The notes below the pieces were generated by a model. The model saw only the letters and a program-made list of their open reading frames with translations. It made no database searches and was not told where the DNA came from. A DNA stretch of 64,000 nucleotides from Martelella limonii (lineage in GTDB: Bacteria > Pseudomonadota > Alphaproteobacteria > Rhizobiales > Rhizobiaceae): positions 558,001 to 622,000 of the forward strand of contig NZ_JABUOU010000001.1 of assembly GCF_013344475.1 (NCBI RefSeq), read 5' to 3'. The position numbers were made by a program, and so were the translations under genes. Shown here piece by piece: positions 1 through 8,505 of the stretch (its first letter is position 1; every line of letters begins with the position of its first letter).

Positions 1-76
1 CCTCGTGTTCCATCACCATCCGAACAGCCCGGGTGCGGACCTCTGGCGAATACTTATTGGTCGTCTTGCTTGTCAT
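1..76 (-). CDS. IS3-family transposase OrfA, N-terminal part only
   Basis: Read on the minus strand from the ATG at 76, the product begins MTSKTTNKYSPEVRTRAVRM. This is the usual beginning of the helix-turn-helix OrfA of IS3-family elements, the small protein that is fused to OrfB by programmed frameshifting to make the active transposase. Only 25 codons lie in the window; the gene continues past the left edge. Family assignment rests on this start and on the terminal repeat beyond it. Confidence 0.75.
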   Translation of the reverse strand, partial: MTSKTTNKYSPEVRTRAVRMVMEHE

Positions 77-126
77 AGACCCTACTTCTCATGAGTTGGG
101 GTCTCCGGCAAACCCGGTGCGGTTCA
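1..126 (-). mobile_element. Right part of an IS3-family insertion sequence, cut by the window edge
   Basis: The first 76 bases encode the start of an IS3-type OrfA on the minus strand. The outer end at about 105-126, read on the minus strand, is TGAACCGCACCGGGTTTGCC, which matches the terminal inverted repeats of rhizobial IS3 elements. The rest of the element lies to the left of the window, so the other end and any target duplication cannot be seen. The element borders the defence island. Confidence 0.75.
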
Positions 127-295
127 GCTTCACGACACATCGCTTCCGAAACCAACCATTCCGTTTTCGGCGACTTTTCAGCATCTGCGCAGTGTGGGCC
201 ATTCCAATTATAAAGACAAATGGTTGCAATAGCTAAAAGCAGACATCTGTCTCTCGGGAATTTTTCGTTATTGCTTTGGGACACACCATGTCAAT

Positions 296-937
296 GTGGT
301 AATGCTGCGTATGATTGGGGGGGGCATAAGGCAAGTGTTACAAATTTTGACATATGTTTTGAATGAGAATCTATCGCGCGTCGACAATCTCATCTCCCTA
401 TACGGTCCCGCAACTCCTGGTCGCCGCAAAGTAAAGGACACCGATGTTTTACGTGCGGCTGTGGTGCTTCTACATGCGGGTCTCGAGGATTTTTTGCGTG
501 GGCTTATGATATGGAAAATCGATACATACAGCTCAGCGACCCTAGACAGTTATGCGATTCCAAACGGCACTAGAAGACCGCCGGCTAAAATCTCTTTGGG
601 TGACTTGGCCTCTCACAAAGGAAAAACAGTCGATGAGCTAATCGTCGAATCGGTGCGAGCGCATCTAGATGAATACCAAAGCTTCAATGATTTGGGTGAG
701 GTTAAGAAAGCGCTGAAGCAATGTGGAATCCCAGCGGATTCAGTTGAAGCTGAAAATTTTTTCGGGTTGCCGGAGCTTATCGCGAGGCGGCATAACATTG
801 TACATAAAGCGGATAGGAACTCGGTCGCTGGTGGGCAAGGTAACCATCGAACCAAGTCGCTAGGAATAGGAGCAGTGAAAGCCTACCTGGAATCAGTTCA
901 AAGCCTTCGCGATTTTGTAGTTCAACACCTAAACTGA
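296..937 (+). CDS. HEPN-domain protein (RiboL-PSP-HEPN-like), possible defence RNase
   Basis: This 213-residue alpha-helical protein carries RRHNIVH at about residue 160, which fits the R-x4-H active-site motif of HEPN ribonucleases, in the context ELIARRHNIVHKADRN typical of RiboL-PSP-HEPN proteins. The upstream helix with AAVVLLHAGLEDFLRG also fits. The GTG at 296 is the first start; ATGs at 302 and 311 are alternatives and no clear ribosome binding site decides between them. HEPN proteins in defence islands often cut RNA or act as toxins. It lies about 140 bases before the mCpol gene on the same strand and could share transcription with it, but that is inferred. Its base composition is A+T-rich like that of the two following genes. 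Confidence 0.6.
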   Translation: MVMLRMIGGGIRQVLQILTYVLNENLSRVDNLISLYGPATPGRRKVKDTDVLRAAVVLLHAGLEDFLRGLMIWKIDTYSSATLDSYAIPNGTRRPPAKISLGDLASHKGKTVDELIVESVRAHLDEYQSFNDLGEVKKALKQCGIPADSVEAENFFGLPELIARRHNIVHKADRNSVAGGQGNHRTKSLGIGAVKAYLESVQSLRDFVVQHLN

Positions 938-1080
938 CCTGCACATCAAGCGAAGAGCACTACCCTTAACGTCGATTCAAAGCACGGGCTTCCTCCCTTC
1001 CGAGACGGTTGGGCCAACTTGGCATGCGGAACCCATCATACTAGCACTTCTCAGCCATGCAGCTGAGCGGAGAAACTGAA

Positions 1081-1470
1081 GTGAATACGACTTACATTAC
1101 AATCGATGGTGACGACATCGGTCAAAAAATCTCAGCGTGTTACTTTCGTAATGACAGTGAGGCACTTCTCGACCTCAACAGATCAATCGAAAACATTGTA
1201 GCCCACATTGCCACGCTCCTAGAGGACCAAGGCTACGTGGTGATTTTTTCCGCAGCTGACGGCGTAACAGCATTTTCTACTTCTCCTATCCTCTCGAACG
1301 CAGAGCTTTACGGTGAAATCAGCAAGATCGGAGGGAAGCAGTTAACTTTCTCAGCTGGCGTCGGGGCGACTTTAAGAGAGGCATACATAGCACTTCTAAC
1401 ATCAAAGAGTAACGGAAAGGCGCAATTAACAGCATATAGCGAGCTCGATAAAATATGTTCAGAGTATTAA
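1081..1470 (+). CDS. optS: Minimal CRISPR polymerase (mCpol), Panoptes OptS-like nucleotide cyclase
   Basis: The protein (129 residues) has the Palm fold signature of mCpol: YITIDGDDIGQKI at the N-terminus, a central VIFSAADGV in the place of the GGDD-type metal motif, and TFSAGVGATLREAYIALL followed by KSNGKAQL near the end. Known mCpol proteins make cyclic dinucleotides. In Panoptes these are decoys that keep the membrane effector silent until phage proteins deplete them. I chose GTG 1081 because GGAG lies at 1069-1072 and the protein then starts right before the first strand; ATG 1057 would add eight residues. The 3' end overlaps the next gene by 16 bases, so the two are probably translationally coupled. 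The AADG in place of GGDD is unusual. Confidence 0.85.
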   Translation: MNTTYITIDGDDIGQKISACYFRNDSEALLDLNRSIENIVAHIATLLEDQGYVVIFSAADGVTAFSTSPILSNAELYGEISKIGGKQLTFSAGVGATLREAYIALLTSKSNGKAQLTAYSELDKICSEY

Positions 1471-2069
1471 ATTTTATAACATTAATACGATACGTTGCTG
1501 TTTCTGCGTCCGTAATTAGCGTCGGACTCTATGAGTTACTCAGAAATTATTTAATTTCAGATCTACCAATAATAAGAATACTTAGCATAACTCCGTGGGC
1601 CGTGATATTAGTAATATTTTTAATTACAAATAAAAAGATTTCTAGATTTGTCTGGGCTATCTTTAGAAGATTCAACAGGTCTCTCTACCCTGATCTCAAC
1701 GGAACATGGCGCGGAGAAATTATAATCGAAGGGGGCAAGACAATAGAAGCTAGGGCCATCATAAGGCAAACGTTGATGCAGACCCAAATCGATCTTCATA
1801 CTGCTACAACGAAATCTCTAACACTGGAGACCACACCAGCCGAAGAGAGCGGACAATTGAAACTATATTATAGTTATAGGTCTACACCTAAGAATATTGA
1901 ATGGAGTACCTATACTGGATCGACGGTTTTTGACGTCAGGGCGGCAACGGAAGAGCCCGAGCGTGCTCTTGAGTTATCAGGTTACTATTTCACGGATCGA
2001 AAGACGACGGGACGTGTGCGTTTACAACAGATCAGCAAGGAATATGACACAGACGTGTCATATTATTGA
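1455..2069 (+). CDS. optE: Two-transmembrane beta-barrel effector (2TM-beta, Panoptes OptE-like)
   Basis: The 204-residue product has two hydrophobic segments (about residues 8-27 and 41-59), a basic stretch, and then LYPDLNGTWRGEI, the entry to the small beta-barrel that binds cyclic nucleotides in Cap15-type effectors. It starts inside the mCpol gene, the conserved gene order of Panoptes. In the published model the ligand-bound form is inactive, and loss of the mCpol product lets the protein damage the inner membrane. The coding sequence is markedly A+T-rich compared with the CBASS genes at 2.4-6.9 kb, which suggests separate acquisition. The CBASS effector at 6170-6925 has the same architecture, but the two proteins are otherwise clearly different. 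Confidence 0.85.
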   Translation: MFRVLNFITLIRYVAVSASVISVGLYELLRNYLISDLPIIRILSITPWAVILVIFLITNKKISRFVWAIFRRFNRSLYPDLNGTWRGEIIIEGGKTIEARAIIRQTLMQTQIDLHTATTKSLTLETTPAEESGQLKLYYSYRSTPKNIEWSTYTGSTVFDVRAATEEPERALELSGYYFTDRKTTGRVRLQQISKEYDTDVSYY

Positions 2070-2394
2070 TCATTAGGAAAAGTCTGATTAGAGATTCGGC
2101 CACCTACTCCATAGGTCACGCCCTTAGGCGGCACCAAACAGCCAACGCAGAGTTCTGTTGCATGGCTAACATCTGCTTTGTCTATTCCTGAGCTTCGCCC
2201 CGCCATCCCCTTTCGGCCCCGTTTCTGCCGGTCGGCAGCGTGCCCCTAGGTTCGGCTGTTCCCGGTCAAATTTAGGCACCCCGAAAGCTGCCGTTGGCTA
2301 CTGCGTCCGCCAAAGTCCACTATGGCGACAGATCGGTCGTTCAAAGCCCTGAATCGAACGATGGCTTTGTCAGCAAACCGAACAATAAAAAAGG
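2070..2394. other. Intergenic stretch between Panoptes and CBASS genes
   Basis: No convincing gene is seen. The stretch separates the convergent ends of the optE-like and cap3 genes and marks a shift from A+T-rich to more balanced sequence. I see no strong hairpin followed by a T-run, so no terminator is called. Confidence 0.4.
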
Positions 2395-2949
2395 TTAGTT
2401 GTCTCGTTCGCTATACTGATCTGGACATTTGCCGTCGATCTCGCGGCTTCTCGCACCAAAAGCCTTGCTCTCGGTCAATGTTGTCGCGGTGAGAACGACC
2501 TTGCCGAAGGGGCCTTGCGCAGATAGCTCCCATGTCCTTGGATCGGGGTTAGTTCCCACAATCAACATTATGAACGCTTCGAGATCGTGGTCTGACTCCC
2601 TATAGAGATTGAGGATGGACCTAGCATCTGAGGGCGACGCTGTTGGGCGCGGCGATGGATGCGTGTGCCAAGTTCCGATGAAGTGTAGACCCGACCCATG
2701 CTTTTGGAGAACATCGGCTTGCACACTCGGCCGGTGGGGAATGTAACCATGCCGAGTTCTGCGATCTTGGGGGAAGGGACCGGACGCTACATCGATAGTG
2801 CAGTGCCGCCCAGGTGAACTGGAAAAAAGCGGGCCTCCGGCTTCACGGTCTCTCCACTTCAATTGGCGGTGCTTAAAAAACACCCCGAAAGCATTGGGCG
2901 CAAGGCTATATCGAAGTCCTAAGCGATCACTTACCCAGGCAATCATCAT
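2395..2949 (-). CDS. cap3: CBASS Cap3, JAMM/Mov34 metal-dependent isopeptidase
   Basis: The 184-residue protein has the full JAMM zinc-peptidase signature: EAGGPLFS around residue 36 supplies the glutamate, and GTWHTHPSPRPTASPSD around 93-108 supplies two histidines and the aspartate. Cap3 removes the CD-NTase from proteins to which Cap2 has conjugated it. The ATG at 2949 overlaps the cap2 stop codon (ATGA), so translation is coupled. A longer reading frame from 3096 exists, but it would lie inside cap2 and add arginine-rich sequence, so I reject it. It is the last gene of the cdnA-cap2-cap3 operon, the standard order for type II CBASS. Confidence 0.9.
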   Translation of the reverse strand: MMIAWVSDRLGLRYSLAPNAFGVFFKHRQLKWRDREAGGPLFSSSPGRHCTIDVASGPFPQDRRTRHGYIPHRPSVQADVLQKHGSGLHFIGTWHTHPSPRPTASPSDARSILNLYRESDHDLEAFIMLIVGTNPDPRTWELSAQGPFGKVVLTATTLTESKAFGARSREIDGKCPDQYSERDN

Positions 2950-4739
2950 GTGCTTCCGCAAATACGGCAATGATCGCGGCGGGTCCAGATACGCTCGAAC
3001 TCTCCTCCAGCATCGCACGGCCGACCTACGAACTTCTTCCACTCTTCGGACCAGTTTCCGCCGAAGGCACCGAGTACACGAGCGGGACCGGACCAAATCC
3101 GGTGAACATGGGTGGACTCGCCTAACAACTGCTCAAGACATAGATCAGCTATCAGGCCGTGGCCGCGCGCGAGTTGCGATGCTCCGTAGGGCTGAAAAGC
3201 ACCGCCGCACGCGGGATGCGTCCGCGTTGTCGTGCTTCCTGGCCATTCAGCGACACGGAGCAGGCTTTCGCCGAACGCGCTCAAGCCGCACCCGAAACAT
3301 GGTCCTCCTGCCGTAATCGATACCGCATGCGCTGCGACTGCATGCGGCTCCAACCAGCCGTAGATCGCCATAGGCGGACGATCTTGGGCAAGACGCCATG
3401 CCTCGAACGCGCCTTCATCCATCCAGGACCCGATCGCAACGAGAATGATATCCGAGTCGCACAAGACCTTCGGTTTGGTTTCCGCGATCGTCTGCCAACG
3501 AACATTATATCCACGCACATTTGGTAGATGTGGGAACTCATTGCGCAACCTCTCAGCCAACACGGACGCCTTCCATCGGCCCACGTCCGACATACCCAGG
3601 TCGTGTCTGGATGTGTTTTCACTCGCAAGGACTTCGTGATCGATTAGGTTTAGCCCACCCACACCCGCTTTCGCTAGAAGTGTGGCGACCCCAGAGCCGA
3701 GGGAACCGCATCCCAACACCGTGACAGACTTGCCTTGAAGCGCTCGCACTTCAGGCAGTTGGTCTCGCCCATGCACCCATGCCGCATCAAGGCGCTCCAC
3801 CTCCATGGGTGAAATTTTCAAAGATGCGCTGGCTCGCCGTTGGATCAAAACCTCGCGCGACATCTTCTTGGCTCTGAACCCAGCCGTTACATGCCTGCGC
3901 CCGCGCTCGGTCTCCTTCCGCGCACGTGGGATCTCATACGCGATCATTGTTGCATATGGCCTCGTCGGAAGCGCGACCGTCACCAGCAAGGCACCCAGGC
4001 CGCACACAAGCGGTTCAATCAAAGCACTCCGCTCTTCTCCTTGTGCTGCCATATCCAATAGCTGTCTGGCATTGCCGGGTAATTCTTGCGGGTTGGGTAG
4101 GGCATCCGGCTTCAGGACCACCGCTTGCTCGAACGCCCAAGGCCGCGTCGGGCGTCCGTGCCGACGATTGAGCCATTCGGCCAGGTGTTCTGCGTTATCT
4201 GATAGAACAAGTCCCGTTCGGCCTCTCCATAAGTAAGCCATAGGTCCATCGTACTCGCTCGGCGCCAAAAGCGATCGGATCGGTCGCGGCGCGCTCTTCC
4301 GTCCAAGATAGGATAGGTACTCGTCGGAGATTTCGCGCTCGACGAATTCTGGGTTCGACCAATCCGCTGCAAGCTCCAACAGCCTCTTCAGGTAGGCATT
4401 TGCAATCCCGACCGGATTGGCAGGATCTACAGGGGTTCGGCTGGGAAAGGCACAGATGAACCCATCTGCTTCAAGATGTGGGAGCGTTCCGAGCGTCGGC
4501 GGGCGCAGCATGTAGAGCCGAGGTGCCGACCAGGGGAAGACAGCGTCGAACACCAAGTCGACCTCCTTGATGTCTGGCTCGACCGCCACCCTGAAGCGCC
4601 ATCCTGCGACCCAAGGCCCTTTCGGCAGGCGCCGCAAATCGTAGGCAGTAAGTCTCTGTCCACGCCATTGGGTTTCAGCAGCCCGACCGACACTGCCAAG
4701 CACCTCACTCATTCCGTCAAGATCAAGCGTAGCGTTCAT
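2946..4739 (-). CDS. cap2: CBASS Cap2, E1/E2 ubiquitin-transferase-like fusion
   Basis: The 597-residue protein begins with an E2-like domain whose probable catalytic cysteine is C96 in LEADGFICAFPS. After a linker domain, an E1-like adenylation domain carries the nucleotide loop VLGCGSLGSG (about 341-350) and the NTSRHDLG segment. HPACGGAF around C511 is the likely E1 cysteine. CFGCG (481-485) and CRICG near the end probably bind zinc. Cap2 conjugates the C-terminus of the CD-NTase to target proteins and so primes it for signalling. The start lies 17 bases inside cdnA and the end overlaps cap3 by 4, so all three genes form one operon. Confidence 0.93.
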   Translation of the reverse strand: MNATLDLDGMSEVLGSVGRAAETQWRGQRLTAYDLRRLPKGPWVAGWRFRVAVEPDIKEVDLVFDAVFPWSAPRLYMLRPPTLGTLPHLEADGFICAFPSRTPVDPANPVGIANAYLKRLLELAADWSNPEFVEREISDEYLSYLGRKSAPRPIRSLLAPSEYDGPMAYLWRGRTGLVLSDNAEHLAEWLNRRHGRPTRPWAFEQAVVLKPDALPNPQELPGNARQLLDMAAQGEERSALIEPLVCGLGALLVTVALPTRPYATMIAYEIPRARKETERGRRHVTAGFRAKKMSREVLIQRRASASLKISPMEVERLDAAWVHGRDQLPEVRALQGKSVTVLGCGSLGSGVATLLAKAGVGGLNLIDHEVLASENTSRHDLGMSDVGRWKASVLAERLRNEFPHLPNVRGYNVRWQTIAETKPKVLCDSDIILVAIGSWMDEGAFEAWRLAQDRPPMAIYGWLEPHAVAAHAVSITAGGPCFGCGLSAFGESLLRVAEWPGSTTTRTHPACGGAFQPYGASQLARGHGLIADLCLEQLLGESTHVHRIWSGPARVLGAFGGNWSEEWKKFVGRPCDAGGEFERIWTRRDHCRICGST

Positions 4740-6006
4740 CTCCGCCCAGCTTCACCGCGGGCCGCTCGTCCTTGGTTTCAAGCAAGTTGTTGGTCAGAAT
4801 CCCCGGAGCAGCAACGGCATCCTCCGCTTGGGCCGCGTCGTCAAGAAAAAGGCTCACATCAGTCGGAAACCTCGAACCGAGGGCTTCTAGCATATGCCGC
4901 ACTGTGACCTGAGGCGTACTCGATCTGATCAGCGCCGCCTCCAACTGGGCCTCCAAGTCCATTGCAGCAGAAGCAAATTTCTGGCGGTCTGTCTCGCTCC
5001 ATCCTTGATCAAGGCGCTCACCCGGCACAACCGGATTCGGTATCTGTTTTCGCAAGATGTCGGGGAGCGCGCGCGCCACGGCAAGAAGGGCCAGATCATC
5101 GCGACCGTTGAATGATTTAAAGCCCTGATGGTTTTTGAATACTTCAACGACCGCCCACATGAGGGCGATCGAAGCAAGGCCAATCAGATCCTGCTCATCC
5201 CGCCAAGCCTTCAGGTAGCGAGAGACGAAGCGAACTTGGTCTCCGTGAGACCGCACGGCATCCCGGAACCAATCTTCAAGTTTGCGCGGGTCGGACGGAA
5301 TCCACTTGCCGCGTCCGTCTTCGCCGCGGCAGGCCAAACGCATCTGGTCAGCAGAAAGCCGTCCATAGATTTCATTGGCGAAGTCATCATCGCGCAAATC
5401 CATGAATCCGTCCCTGATAACACGGTCTTGAGCCATCGCCGTCTCGACCAAGGTTGCGAATTCCTTCTCCGGCACAGCGTAGAGAGCGATGTCCACGTGC
5501 GCCTCCCGGTCAATCTCGACCCGAACGCAGGATGTCTTCTTCTTGAGTGTCCACCCGTTCTTTTTGCAAACATCTGATACAAGCTGCTCAACGGCTCTGA
5601 AGTAGCCATCTGCCGCAACAGAAGGTGCGAGAGCGCCATCACGATTGATGTAGCGTGTCGGAAGGAACATGCCGTCGTCCAGATCGATCTGAAGCGGCGG
5701 CGCCTTGCCCTTGGCCGGATCGTTCACTGTCGAGTATGAAAAGCTTCCTTGCATCCGAAACTTCGGCCGACCAAAAGCCTCAGAGATATCCGTCTGCTCA
5801 GAGTCGAGTGCATAGATTGCATCACGCGTGATCATCTCAGTGATTGGAAAGCGGTCAGTCCAGTCCGTTAGTCCAGAACGTATCGCGTCTCGCAACTCGT
5901 CACGAACCGCGCGCAGCTCGTCTTCACGATCCTTGGGAAGCTTAAGCTTCTTTATGTAACTACTTTCATTGGCACTGTTGAGCGCTTTGTGCGCGTTAAC
6001 CGGCAT
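4723..6006 (-). CDS. cdnA: CBASS CD-NTase, DncV-like (clade A) cyclic nucleotide synthase
   Basis: The 427-residue protein lines up along its length with Vibrio cholerae DncV: RMQGSFSYSTVN (G87-S88) and IDLDDGMFLP (D108, D110) form the nucleotidyltransferase core, and the third metal ligand is D172 in HVDIALYAVP. The GDERY-Ala C-terminus ends in a small residue, as expected for Cap2-dependent conjugation. DncV-type enzymes make 3',3'-cGAMP or related cyclic dinucleotides on phage infection; the exact product cannot be read from the sequence. It is the first gene of the cdnA-cap2-cap3 operon and its promoter must lie in 6007-6169, shared with the divergent effector gene. Confidence 0.93.
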   Translation of the reverse strand: MPVNAHKALNSANESSYIKKLKLPKDREDELRAVRDELRDAIRSGLTDWTDRFPITEMITRDAIYALDSEQTDISEAFGRPKFRMQGSFSYSTVNDPAKGKAPPLQIDLDDGMFLPTRYINRDGALAPSVAADGYFRAVEQLVSDVCKKNGWTLKKKTSCVRVEIDREAHVDIALYAVPEKEFATLVETAMAQDRVIRDGFMDLRDDDFANEIYGRLSADQMRLACRGEDGRGKWIPSDPRKLEDWFRDAVRSHGDQVRFVSRYLKAWRDEQDLIGLASIALMWAVVEVFKNHQGFKSFNGRDDLALLAVARALPDILRKQIPNPVVPGERLDQGWSETDRQKFASAAMDLEAQLEAALIRSSTPQVTVRHMLEALGSRFPTDVSLFLDDAAQAEDAVAAPGILTNNLLETKDERPAVKLGGDERYA

Positions 6007-6169
6007 AATGTGCCCCTCTCGCTCTAGCGACCAAAATCATCAACTGGACTTTCAGCCTGCAGGATAGGATAACAGCATGTAGTGACTAAATAGTCGTATG
6101 CCCGCTATATATATGGCATTTCAATCTGAGTCCAAGACATTGATGCCGCGAGGTGCAGGAGAATAAAGC
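6007..6169. promoter_or_regulatory. Divergent promoter region of the CBASS locus
   Basis: This 163-base gap separates the start codons of the CD-NTase operon (minus) and the Cap15-like effector (plus). It contains a TATATATA tract near 6105-6113 that could supply a -10 region. A GCAGGAG sequence at about 6154-6162 lies at a suitable distance to be the ribosome binding site of the effector. No regulator gene of the CapW or CapH/CapP type is seen nearby. Confidence 0.5.
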
Positions 6170-6925
6170 ATGTATACACTTTTGCCGTGGAAAACCCTGG
6201 GTACGGCGCTGATGATCGTCGTTGGACTTGCTGTCTATGCAGACAATTTCGGCGCTTGGGTCGGTCTGACCGTTTCCGATTCGCAGATCATCCGCTACCT
6301 GCCGGCGGCTGTTCTTGCAGTACTTGGGATCGCCTTCGGCGTCACGGCTTACTGGGCGCCATGGCGGTACCTTTGGCGAACGATGCCAGTGCTCAACCGG
6401 ACTGTGTTCCCGGACCTTAATGGTGTGTGGGTCGGGACAACTGCATCGAACTGGCCGACCATTGAAAAGATGCGAAAGGCGGCAAGTACAGAGAGCGCAA
6501 TCGACCTTGCTGAGCTCTGCGAAACGGCGGAGCGCCTTGATGCCATCGCAGTTGAGATTACCGCTTCGCTTTACTCATTCGGGCTTAAGACGGGGCTGAG
6601 CTCTATGGACGCCACCTCTTACTCCATCACTGCACGACCCTGGAAGTGTCAGCATACACCACGCATTCACCTCGCCTATGTGTATGAACAAGAAACCAAA
6701 GATCCCTCGGCCACGGACGAAGAACGTCACATGGGGGCAGCCGATCTCATGTATGACCCGCATTCTCCCGATGACCTCGAAGGTGTCTATTGGACAAGGC
6801 GTAGCTGGATCGAAGGGCTGAATACAGCTGGCCGTCTCAGATTACGTCGAGTGGCGCCCTCGAAAGATCCCTCGAAGACCCTTCGCGATTACGCTCTGGA
6901 GGAAAAGGCGCGGCTCGACGCATGA
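6170..6925 (+). CDS. cap15: CBASS effector Cap15-like, two TM segments plus beta-barrel
   Basis: The 251-residue protein has two membrane helices (about residues 10-30 and 41-62), then NRTVFPDLNGVWVGTT, the hallmark entry to the beta-barrel domain of Cap15 effectors. In this family binding of the CD-NTase product causes oligomerisation and inner-membrane disruption. The gene is transcribed away from the cdnA operon, unusual because CBASS effectors normally sit in the same operon. A clear GCAGGAG precedes the ATG. The PDLNG motif is shared with the Panoptes effector at 1455-2069, but the barrel here is longer, with an insertion rich in alanine and glutamate after the first strand. Confidence 0.85.
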   Translation: MYTLLPWKTLGTALMIVVGLAVYADNFGAWVGLTVSDSQIIRYLPAAVLAVLGIAFGVTAYWAPWRYLWRTMPVLNRTVFPDLNGVWVGTTASNWPTIEKMRKAASTESAIDLAELCETAERLDAIAVEITASLYSFGLKTGLSSMDATSYSITARPWKCQHTPRIHLAYVYEQETKDPSATDEERHMGAADLMYDPHSPDDLEGVYWTRRSWIEGLNTAGRLRLRRVAPSKDPSKTLRDYALEEKARLDA

Positions 6926-8505
6926 CGTCCATCTTCTGCTAGCGTTCTTACTGGATTTGCTGCGGCGAGCCTTCGTGTTTTCGGATCGTTCTCAGATGTC
7001 TACGTTAGATGTCTGTGTCGTTATCTACTTTCCCAATAGCTGCCGTCCGGTGCGAAGCGGCAGTCCGGTAGGTTTGGGCCAAAAAACGAAGTCGGCGGCC
7101 ACCGATGCGTATGCTTGAATAGCCAGGTTTCACGATCATGCTTGGTGATCTGGGCCGCAGGTCTGAATCGTAGATCAAATCAAAAACGCTTGGCATATCT
7201 GACAATGGTTCTGGATGCGGACAGTGATGGGAGAGCACCACTGTCTTACACGCAAAGCCGTTTTTCCAAACAGTACCGCAGCGCGAAGCCCGAGTCTGAC
7301 TGCTTCTCCTTATGGTGAGAAGCATTTGGCTGGGATTCTGTCGTCACTGATCGGCATGAAAAAAAAGTTAATTTCCTGATTCTATAAAGTTCACAAGTAT
7401 ATGTTTTTTAACGATTAACGTCGTTAACTAGGGGAGTTAGGGACGCTTACGACGAAGCGTTCGCCACGGTCGAACAACAATTCGATCTGCCGCTCGGGCG
7501 TCAGGCTCGTCGTGTTCGTTTCTGTTCGTCGTCGAATGATTATGGACAGAGTGGGGTCCGGCTATCAGGAGGACATGGCTGGTCTGATTTGTTGATTTAA
7601 ACTGCGTTTGCGTGATGTTGCAAGCGGCGGTTCCTAATGGTCTTTTGCTTGATGCTTTGTCTCTGCTCCAGGATTTCGTCCTGTCGCCATTGGAGCCGGC
7701 GACTTAGGCGTCCGACACACGCCCTCCGGCGCATTTTTGCTCTGTCGCCAGTTCGGGCGGCGGGTCGGGATACGTCAAGTCGAAGCCGGAGAGCTGACCC
7801 GTCAATTGGTGGTTCAGCGAGGGTGGAGTCAGGAATTCCTAGATGACCAATTACAGAGCGAGGCTTGCCACATCAAAGTGCGACATAAGAGCGACTTGAG
7901 CTAGTGTATTTTGTAACAATTGCTATCCAATAGGGCGTCGCTCCGCTTCGTAGCTAACAAGGAAAGAGGAGGGCGCCTGACTCTTGAATACAGCGGCCAA
8001 TCTCCAACCGAGGTTCATCGCAAACTGCAAGTCTCCATTCAGGACTTGCCCTCCCATCGGCGGATGGATGTAGGCATCGTCTCTATACAAAACAATCGGT
8101 TAGAGGAATGGCGCCGGCCAGCCGGGTCTCGCCGGTAAAAGCGTGTGAGCCAAAGAGCGTCCCTTAGGTTCAATTCCTCGCCAACACCTCGAACGATGAA
8201 TGCACGAAGCTCATCGACCGTCAGCAGTTTCTGCTGCGGGAAATGAGACCGCCGAGATGTTCGTTGTGTTTGGTTGCCGGGAAGTCACGGGCTACTCGCT
8301 CGGCTGGCCGGTGCGATCAAACGCTTTTGCAGAAAGATATGTTTGGATCAGATAAGGAAAAAGACTCTTTCCGAAGAGCAGGAACGCCAGGTACGCCGTC
8401 CACCTCAACGCTGGTAGGGCAGTGTGAATGTGTGGTGAGAAGGTATTTGCTGGAGTATTCATGTGTTATTACCAAATCATGTAATCCGTTTAACGGGGCT
8501 ATGAA
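6926..8505. other. Long intergenic region with no convincing gene
   Basis: About 1.6 kb without a supportable gene. An A+T-rich stretch at 7360-7430 contains an inverted repeat with arms TTAACGA (7408-7414) and TCGTTAA (7421-7427), a possible operator or promoter element. A short run on the minus strand near 7440-7530 reads like part of a decayed protein (PERQIELLFDRGERFVVSV), but no family can be named. The last 100 bases probably hold the promoter of the GGDEF/EAL gene. The region looks like a junction between two inserted segments. Confidence 0.4.

Noticed and set aside
2798-3316. Plus-strand frames opposite cap2 and cap3
   Set aside because: Arginine-rich shadow frames opposite genes with complete catalytic motifs.
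7005-7325. Minus-strand 106-residue frame in the long intergenic region
   Set aside because: No domain, no ribosome binding site and mixed composition; not enough to call a gene.
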